From NCBI GenBank assembly GCA_046732895.1, contig JBKPNZ010000015.1, forward strand, positions 1 through 10,640: DNA of 10,640 bases. Direction: 5' to 3'. The DNA is from JBKPNZ01 sp046732895 (GTDB taxonomy: Bacteria > Actinomycetota > Thermoleophilia > Solirubrobacterales > 70-9). The position numbers were made by a program, and so were the translations under genes. The notes beneath the pieces are model-generated. The model worked only from the letters and a program-made list of their open reading frames with translations, searched no databases and had not been told where the DNA came from. How positions within the stretch are numbered: position 1 is the first letter of the stretch; the number at the start of each line of letters is the position of its first letter. This document shows, one piece after another, positions 6,765 to 10,640 of this stretch.

Positions 6765-6897
6765 GAAGCCAGCATAGGCATGCGCGCGTGAACAAGCCGG
6801 ACGGACTCCCAACATCAAAGCCTTAACCCCGGGCCGCCGCCGACCCGGTTAGAGTGCCGCACGCTCAACAGCTTCTTCGCAGGAATTGGAGGGTCGA
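6765..6897. promoter_or_regulatory. Divergent promoter region between GT4-PHP and the RTX-like operon
   Basis: This 133-base gap separates two divergent start codons and must hold both promoters, unless one is leaderless. On the minus strand TATGCT (6776-6771) lies six bases before the GTG start at 6764, a leaderless-type arrangement; the -35 is not clear (a weak GCTTGT is 17 bases away). On the plus strand TAGAGT (6850-6855) is the best -10 candidate, 42 bases before ATG 6898; the nearest -35-like TTAACC (6823-6828) is 21 bases from it, longer than ideal. The ribosome-binding site GGAGG (6888-6892) precedes ATG 6898 by five bases. No operator-like palindrome was noticed. Confidence 0.4.
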
Positions 6898-7458
6898 ATG
6901 GGATTTATGGCTAGGTACGCGCGCCGGGGCGCGCCGATCGCAGCCGTGGCCGGGTTGGGAGTGCTGATCGCGCTCTCAGCTGGAGCCAGCGCAGGCAACA
7001 CCCCGTCGTGTCAGGGCAAGGAAGCAACGGTCAACGGGTTGAATGGCACGAACCATCACGACGTGATCATCGGCACCAACGGCAACGACGACATCGATGC
7101 CAAAGGTGGTGCCGACCTCGTCTGCGGCAAGAACGGCAACGACGACATCCTCGGCGGGGACGGCGCCGACACCATTCGCGCCAATGCCGGATCCGATCGT
7201 GTCGACGCCGGCGCCGGAAACGACGACGCAACGGGCAACGCAGGCGACGATGGGGCGTTCGACAAGCGCGGCCTCACCTTCGGGATCTTCGGCGGCGAGG
7301 GCAATGACTTCACCGCCGGCGGCTCCGGAGATGACACGGTCTCCGGCCAGGCCGGGAACGACGTGAACAAGGGCGCCAACGGCTTCGACTTCTGCCCGGA
7401 CGACGAGGGGACGAACGAGTTCCACTCGTGCGAGATCGCCCCGCAGGGTCCTGAGTGA
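6898..7458 (+). CDS. Secreted RTX-like calcium-binding repeat protein, paralog 1
   Basis: A 186-residue protein with a Sec-type signal peptide: basic n-region (ARYARRGA), hydrophobic core (residues 14-28), and likely cleavage after A32 (ASA|GN). The mature part is built of Gly/Asp/Asn-rich nonapeptide repeats of the hemolysin type (GGxGxDxUx-like), such as NGNDDIDAK, NGNDDILGG, GSGDDTVSG. About five occur in tandem from residue 61, then a short spacer (119-131) and about three more to 159. Such repeats bind Ca2+ and fold as a parallel beta-roll. Four cysteines (38, 76, 166, 178) suggest two disulfides in the exported protein. The C-terminal segment F163-D-F-C-P-D-D-E-G-T-N ends the repeat block and is shared with the next gene. 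No enzyme domain is attached, unlike large RTX toxins. The ATG is chosen because GGAGG (6888-6892) lies before it; an upstream TTG at 6886 overlaps that site. It is probably co-transcribed with the paralog 32 bases downstream. Confidence 0.85.
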   Translation: MGFMARYARRGAPIAAVAGLGVLIALSAGASAGNTPSCQGKEATVNGLNGTNHHDVIIGTNGNDDIDAKGGADLVCGKNGNDDILGGDGADTIRANAGSDRVDAGAGNDDATGNAGDDGAFDKRGLTFGIFGGEGNDFTAGGSGDDTVSGQAGNDVNKGANGFDFCPDDEGTNEFHSCEIAPQGPE

Positions 7459-7490
7459 GGCCGGACGTGACTGCTGAGAACGGAGGGAAC

Positions 7491-8039
7491 ATGCGCACAA
7501 GCAAGCGCTACATCGCCACTGCTGCCAGCGCCGCCGTTGCGGCGATCGCCGCTGCGGCCATCGTCACCGGCGGAGCGACCGCTGTGCCGAAGCCACACTG
7601 CAATGGCCATGCGGCAACCGTCAACGGCACGACGGGGACGAATCACCGGGACGTGATCATCGCGACCAACAGCTCCGACGAGATCAACGCCAAGGGCGGT
7701 AACGACCTGGTCTGCGCCAAGGGCGGGAACGACTTCGCCGACGGCGGTCCGGGTGACGACACGCTCCGCATGAACGCCGGCAGCGACACGGCCGATGGAG
7801 GTACGGGCCGCGACCGCGTCTTCGGCAACAACGGCGACGATGGAGAGTGCTCGAAGGGATGCTTCGCTTTCCTCGACGGAGGAGCGGACAACGACCTCGT
7901 CGGCGGCGGCACGGGCGACGATGCCCTGACCGGCGGGCAGGGGAACGACACCAACCGAGGCCGCGACGGCTTCGACATCTGCCCCGACGACGAAGGCACG
8001 AACACCTTCCACTCGTGTGAGATCAGCCCCAACACATAG
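7491..8039 (+). CDS. Secreted RTX-like calcium-binding repeat protein, paralog 2
   Basis: A 182-residue paralog of the preceding gene, clearly alignable along its length: HRDVIIATN versus HHDVIIGTN, NAKGGNDLVC versus DAKGGADLVC, and GFDICPDDEGTNTFHSCEI versus GFDFCPDDEGTNEFHSCEI. Signal peptide: basic start (MRTSKR), Ala-rich core (9-25), likely cleavage after A31 (ATA|VP). The mature protein carries about eight Gly/Asp/Asn-rich nonapeptides predicted to bind Ca2+. Besides the four shared cysteines (37, 75, 164, 176), it has an extra C120-x3-C124 pair in the spacer (CSKGC), in place of a Cys-free segment in paralog 1. The start ATG 7491 follows GGAGGG (7482-7487), three bases away; an in-frame GTG at 7455 overlaps the previous stop and precedes this site, so is disfavoured. 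The gene is followed by two hairpins. The function in the envelope (adhesion, matrix, calcium-dependent assembly) is not shown by the sequence. Confidence 0.85.
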   Translation: MRTSKRYIATAASAAVAAIAAAAIVTGGATAVPKPHCNGHAATVNGTTGTNHRDVIIATNSSDEINAKGGNDLVCAKGGNDFADGGPGDDTLRMNAGSDTADGGTGRDRVFGNNGDDGECSKGCFAFLDGGADNDLVGGGTGDDALTGGQGNDTNRGRDGFDICPDDEGTNTFHSCEISPNT

Positions 8040-8063
8040 CCGTCTTCGCAGAGTCTGAAGTGA

Positions 8064-8086
8064 GCCGCTTTAGCGGCGAAAGCGGC
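8064..8086 (+). other. Hairpin after the RTX-like operon
   Basis: GCCGCTTT (8064-8071) pairs perfectly with AAAGCGGC (8079-8086), with a 7-base loop containing a second GCGGC that could form a smaller alternative stem. No T-run follows it. It lies between the RTX-like operon stop and the stronger terminator hairpin, so may act as a weak terminator or mRNA 3'-end stabiliser. Confidence 0.45.
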
Positions 8087-8106
8087 ATGTGCCGGTAGTG
8101 ATGCGT

Positions 8107-8148
8107 GACGAAGCCCGCCGAATGGCGGGCTTCGTCGTTCAGGTTCGG
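8107..8148. terminator. Strong intrinsic-type terminator between convergent operons
   Basis: GACGAAGCCCGCC (8107-8119) pairs perfectly over 13 bases with GGCGGGCTTCGTC (8124-8136) around a GAAT loop, followed on the plus strand by a moderately T-rich stretch ending in TTTT near 8150. It sits 67 bases after the RTX-like operon stop and 46 bases from the convergent ino1 stop at 8183. It is a good plus-strand terminator; because the stem is symmetric it could also stop minus-strand transcription from ino1, although no T-run follows on that side. Confidence 0.8.
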
Positions 8149-8182
8149 TTTTCGCCGCCAGGAGCGCGCCCGCGCTAAGGCT

Positions 8183-9367
8183 CTAAGTGGCCGAGCTCTC
8201 CTTGGCCAGCTCCTTGGCACGCTCGCCCGGCTGCCTGCGGGTGTGCTCGGCGATGAACTTCTCCGTCTGCTCCCGCGCCTCGTCGTCCGGGCGCTGGCTG
8301 TGCGGCGACTTCATCAGGTAGCTCGACGGTCCATCGAGCTGCCCCGCGATGCCGTCGTTCAGCGCGAGCTTGATGATCCGGACGGCGTCGATCACGATGC
8401 CGGCGGAGTTGGGGGAATCCCACACCTCGAGCTTGAGCTCGACGTTCAACGGCACGTCGCCGAAGCTGGCGCCCTCGAGCCGGATATGGGCCCACTTGCG
8501 GTCGGTCAGCCACGGCACGTAGTCGGACGGGCCGACATGCACGTCCTCGGCCGGCAGCTCATGCCCCATGATCGAGGTCACGGCGTTCGTCTTCGACTCC
8601 TTCTTCGAGTCGAGACGCTCGCGCTCGAGCATGTTGAAGAAGTCCATGTTGCCGCCCACGTTGAGCTGGCTGGTCCGGGCGAGGTGGACGCCGCGGTCGT
8701 GGAACAGCCTCGCGAGCTGACGGTGCACGATCGTCGCGCCGACCTGTGACTTGATGTCGTCGCCGATGATCGGCAGGCCGGCCTCGCGGAAGCGCTCGTC
8801 CCAGTAGTCCTCACGGGCGATGAACACCGGCAGGCAGTTCACGAACCCGACGCCCGCCTTCAGCGCCTGCTCGACGTACCACTTGGTCGCCTGCTCCGAG
8901 CCCACCGGCAGGTAGCAGACGAGCACGTCGGCCTTGGTCTCCTTGAGGATGCCGACGATGTCGGCGGTCTTCCCGGGGGCCTTCGTGATCTTCTGCTTCA
9001 GGTACTTACCGAGGCCGTCGTGGGTCATCCCGCGTTCGACCTTGACCCCAAGCTCGGGGACGTCGGCGAACTTGATCGTGTCGTTCTGACCCGACCAGAT
9101 CGCCTCCGAGAGGTCCTTGCCGACCTTCTCGGAATCGATGTCGAAGGCGGCGACGAACTCGATGTCGCGGACGTGGTAGCCGCCCAGGTCGACGTGCATC
9201 AGTCCCGGAACCTGCTCGGACGGGTCGGCGTCCTTGTAGTACTGGACACCCTGGATGAAGGCGTTGGCGCAGTTGCCGACGCCGACGATCGCAACGCGGA
9301 CCTTGCCGTCGTCGACGCGCTGCCCGTTGGCGCTGGCGCCGTTGGGCGCCCCGTTGCTAGTGCTCAT
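8183..9367 (-). CDS. ino1: Inositol-3-phosphate synthase (actinobacterial/archaeal type)
   Basis: A 394-residue soluble enzyme that converts glucose 6-phosphate to 1L-myo-inositol 1-phosphate (D-inositol 3-phosphate) with bound NAD+, the first step to inositol lipids and mycothiol. Evidence: the Rossmann motif G29-V-G31-N-C at the N-terminus, LPVGSEQATKWYV in the middle, DDIKSQVGAT with catalytic-type K206, LNVGGNMDFFNML, SKKESKTNAV and SDYVPWL, all hallmarks of the family. Length matches the short actinobacterial/archaeal group (about 360-390), not the 500+ residue eukaryotic form. The first 21 residues (Asn/Gly/Ala-rich) look disordered. The ATG at 9365-9367 is preceded by AGGAGG (minus strand, 9384-9379), 11 bases away, a little long. 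It follows the CDP-alcohol transferase gene by 103 bases on the same strand, so it may be expressed from that promoter or its own. Convergent with the RTX-like operon. Confidence 0.97.
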   Translation of the reverse strand: MSTSNGAPNGASANGQRVDDGKVRVAIVGVGNCANAFIQGVQYYKDADPSEQVPGLMHVDLGGYHVRDIEFVAAFDIDSEKVGKDLSEAIWSGQNDTIKFADVPELGVKVERGMTHDGLGKYLKQKITKAPGKTADIVGILKETKADVLVCYLPVGSEQATKWYVEQALKAGVGFVNCLPVFIAREDYWDERFREAGLPIIGDDIKSQVGATIVHRQLARLFHDRGVHLARTSQLNVGGNMDFFNMLERERLDSKKESKTNAVTSIMGHELPAEDVHVGPSDYVPWLTDRKWAHIRLEGASFGDVPLNVELKLEVWDSPNSAGIVIDAVRIIKLALNDGIAGQLDGPSSYLMKSPHSQRPDDEAREQTEKFIAEHTRRQPGERAKELAKESSAT

Positions 9368-9378
9368 ACGTACGAAAT

Positions 9379-9384
9379 CCTCCT
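9379..9384 (-). promoter_or_regulatory. Ribosome-binding site of ino1
   Basis: A perfect AGGAGG on the minus strand lies 11 bases before ATG 9367. It is the only strong Shine-Dalgarno in the right-hand cluster. Further upstream in the 103-base gap a CATAGT (9408-9403) could be a -10 element, giving a leader of about 30 bases; no clear -35 is seen. Confidence 0.65.
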
Positions 9385-9470
9385 CGGCGGGTGGGGGTGT
9401 GAACTATGCCCCTGCCCTGTTCGGGTTACACCAACGCGTCGGGGACTACCCGGGATTCGGCGAGTTAGCC

Positions 9471-10100
9471 TCAGCCTGGTTCCAGGCGCATGAGCTGCTT
9501 GCGCACGTGCCAGACCCGCTGGCCGACGGTGAAGGCCGTCAAGACGGCCATAGCGTAGACGGCCGGCTCCAACAGTTCAAAGTCACCCAATCCAGCGCCC
9601 TTGGCGAAGACGAGACCCGCCGAGAGGATGACGACCCGAACCGGCCGCGTCGCAAGGCCGACCTTGCACTCCACTCCAAGGGCCTCGGCGCGAGCGCGGG
9701 TGTAGGAGACCATGAGCGACCCCAGAACGGTGAAGACGCATGCGGCGGCGGCGACCGCGTCCCCGCTGTCGGCGAAGTACCAGGCGACGGCGGTGAGCAC
9801 GAGGCCCTCCTCGATCCGGTCGAGCGTCGAGTCGAGAAACGCCCCGAAGAGCGACCCCTTGCCCGACATCCGCGAGTAGCGGCCGTCGAGCGTGTCCATC
9901 ACGGAACCGACGATGAAGGCGATCCCGGCGAGGAAGAAGAGACGCTGCGTGATCAGCACGGCTGCCGCGACGTTGAGGACGAAGCCGGTCAGCGAGATGG
10001 CGTTCGGCGTCAGCCGCGACTCGATCAGACGATCGCGCGCATAGGCGCGAAACTCCTGGGTCGTACGGATGCGGGTGGGCGGAGCGGGCGAGCCCTCCAT
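9471..10100 (-). CDS. CDP-alcohol phosphatidyltransferase, candidate phosphatidylinositol phosphate synthase
   Basis: A 209-residue integral membrane enzyme. The family signature is complete in spacing: D69-x2-D72-G73-x2-S76-R77-x8-G86-x3-D90-x3-D94, with Ser for the usual Ala at 76. Asp residues bind the metal and CDP, and D94 is the catalytic-type base. Hydrophobic segments at about 37-50, 54-68, 96-110, 115-130 and 150-165 fit the six-helix fold. The family transfers a phosphatidyl group from CDP-diacylglycerol to an alcohol (inositol phosphate, glycerol 3-phosphate, serine). Ino1 two steps away makes inositol phosphate synthase the best guess, but phosphatidylglycerophosphate synthase cannot be excluded from sequence. 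The start is ATG 10098-10100, ten bases after the upstream TAG; the 10-base gap has no Shine-Dalgarno, so coupling to upstream translation is likely. An upstream in-frame ATG at 10196 would overlap the phosphatase gene by 86 bases and adds a non-membrane, Arg-rich segment, so is rejected. Confidence 0.88.
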   Translation of the reverse strand: MEGSPAPPTRIRTTQEFRAYARDRLIESRLTPNAISLTGFVLNVAAAVLITQRLFFLAGIAFIVGSVMDTLDGRYSRMSGKGSLFGAFLDSTLDRIEEGLVLTAVAWYFADSGDAVAAAACVFTVLGSLMVSYTRARAEALGVECKVGLATRPVRVVILSAGLVFAKGAGLGDFELLEPAVYAMAVLTAFTVGQRVWHVRKQLMRLEPG

Positions 10101-10110
10101 GGAGGGGACG

Positions 10111-10640
10111 CTATGCCACGGCTTCGCCGGTTGCCTCCCGCCAAGACCACGCGTCCGGTCGCAGCCGGGCGAGCTGGTGCGCCGTGACGGCGGCAAGGCA
10201 GGCGACCATCGCCCCGGCCGCGGCGTCGAACCAGTAGTGGTTCGCGGTCACGAGGATCACGAAGAAGACCACAAGCGGATAGATCGACCAGAGGACCTTC
10301 GCGAACCGGCTCCGGACCAGCGTCAGCGCCGGGACGGCGATCATGAGCGAGAAGGCGATGTGCATGCTCGGCACCGCCGCGTAGGGATTCACGAGGAAGC
10401 TCGCGAGGTCGTTCTTGTCCTGGGCGACATTCGTGAACGCCGCGATCGTGTCGGTGAACCCGGCCGACGGGAACATCCGCGGGGGTGCGGTCGGGAAGAG
10501 GGTGTAACCGACCAGCGCGAGGCCCATCGCGACCAGGAACATGTTTCGCACGAAGTAGAAGGAGTCGTTTCGGAACAGATAGATCCAGGCGAGGACGCCG
10601 ACGGTGATGACGAAGTGGCTGTTGAAGTACATCCAGTTGG
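10111..10640 (-). CDS. PAP2_3/Aur1-like membrane phosphatase or inositolphosphotransferase (5' partial)
   Basis: The C-terminal 175 or so residues of a membrane protein; the frame runs open through the right edge (N-W before the internal Met at 10632), so the start is missing. Motifs fit the PAP2 superfamily, Aur1/inositolphosphotransferase-like (PAP2_3) branch: YTLFPTAPPRM, then AVPSMHIAFS (the SxH part of the phosphatase site) and NHYWFDAAAG (the H-x3-D part). Hydrophobic stretches flank each motif (FVITVGVLAWIYLF, MFLVAMGLALVGYTLF, IAFSLMIAVPALTLV, PLVVFFVILVTA, GAMVACLAAVTAHQLA), giving at least five membrane spans. The active site would face the outer side of the membrane or its interface, as in relatives. 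It lies directly before the CDP-alcohol transferase and upstream of ino1, so a role in inositol-lipid phosphate removal or headgroup transfer is plausible. Undecaprenyl-pyrophosphate or phosphatidylglycerophosphate phosphatase activity are alternatives. Confidence 0.85.
   Translation of the reverse strand, partial: NWMYFNSHFVITVGVLAWIYLFRNDSFYFVRNMFLVAMGLALVGYTLFPTAPPRMFPSAGFTDTIAAFTNVAQDKNDLASFLVNPYAAVPSMHIAFSLMIAVPALTLVRSRFAKVLWSIYPLVVFFVILVTANHYWFDAAAGAMVACLAAVTAHQLARLRPDAWSWREATGEAVA

Noticed and set aside
5146..6795. A 549-codon open frame on the minus strand overlapping the GT4-PHP gene in another frame
   Set aside because: Its product is an Arg/Gly/Ala-rich repeat-like string without motifs, while the overlapping frame carries intact GT4 and PHP motifs.
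6765..6818. ATG 6818 as start of the GT4-PHP gene
   Set aside because: It would add 18 residues of no recognisable fold and consume the divergent promoter region; the GTG at 6764 sits directly before the first strand and after a -10-like hexamer.
7072..7430. Periodic 27-base DNA pattern in the RTX-like genes, considered as a CRISPR-like or tandem DNA repeat
   Set aside because: The period is that of 9-residue protein repeats. The DNA units diverge and have no constant repeat or spacer structure.
7056..8012. A 318-codon frame opposite the two RTX-like genes
   Set aside because: The apparent periodic Val/Ala-rich pattern is simply the antisense of the nonapeptide repeats; the plus-strand frames have signal peptides and ribosome-binding sites.
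10101..10196. Upstream ATG extension (32 residues) of the CDP-alcohol transferase
   Set aside because: It overlaps the phosphatase gene, lacks membrane character and is not needed for the family's length; the ATG at 10100 gives the usual 209-residue size.

Overview
This window is a GC-rich chromosomal segment that looks actinobacterial. The evidence is the actinobacterial/archaeal-type inositol-3-phosphate synthase, a CDP-alcohol phosphatidyltransferase in the same cluster, a luciferase-like (LLM) flavin/F420-type oxidoreductase, GTG and TTG starts, and a partial protein whose C-terminal tail resembles one seen in many actinobacterial proteins. The style (secreted RTX-like proteins, GT4-PHP fusion) suggests the class Thermoleophilia (Solirubrobacterales/Gaiellales), but that is a recollection-based inference and was not tested. 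I see no mobile element, tRNA, rRNA, CRISPR array or prophage. No gene-free stretch exceeds 300 bases.

Layout, left to right. (1) The 3' end of a plus-strand gene (1-193) meets, tail to tail with an 8-base overlap, an M3-like zinc metallopeptidase gene on the minus strand (186-1673). (2) Only 14 bases separate the peptidase start from the divergent start of an RlmD/TrmA-type RNA uracil methyltransferase (1688-3034). That gene overlaps a short LLM-family oxidoreductase gene (3031-3810) at a TTGA stop/start. (3) A minus-strand cluster reads 6764 to 3878: a GT4 glycosyltransferase-PHP phosphoesterase fusion, a uracil-DNA-glycosylase-like Fe-S protein coupled through TGATG, and a 62-residue zinc-ribbon protein. 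(4) A divergent 133-base promoter region leads to two tandem paralogous secreted RTX-like calcium-binding proteins (6898-7458 and 7491-8039), followed by two hairpins, the second a strong terminator. (5) A minus-strand cluster from the right edge to 8183 contains a PAP2_3/Aur1-like membrane phosphatase (partial), a CDP-alcohol phosphatidyltransferase, and inositol-3-phosphate synthase.

The right-hand cluster makes biochemical sense as an inositol-phospholipid module. Ino1 makes inositol 3-phosphate, and the CDP-alcohol transferase could join it to CDP-diacylglycerol to give phosphatidylinositol phosphate. The membrane phosphatase could then remove the phosphate (or transfer a phospho-headgroup). 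The last step is inference from gene order and is the most testable idea here. The GT4-PHP/UDG-like/zinc-ribbon cluster is the least understood part: the GT4 domain has lost the usual E-x7-E pair, the UDG-like protein has altered catalytic motifs, and the PHP site looks intact.
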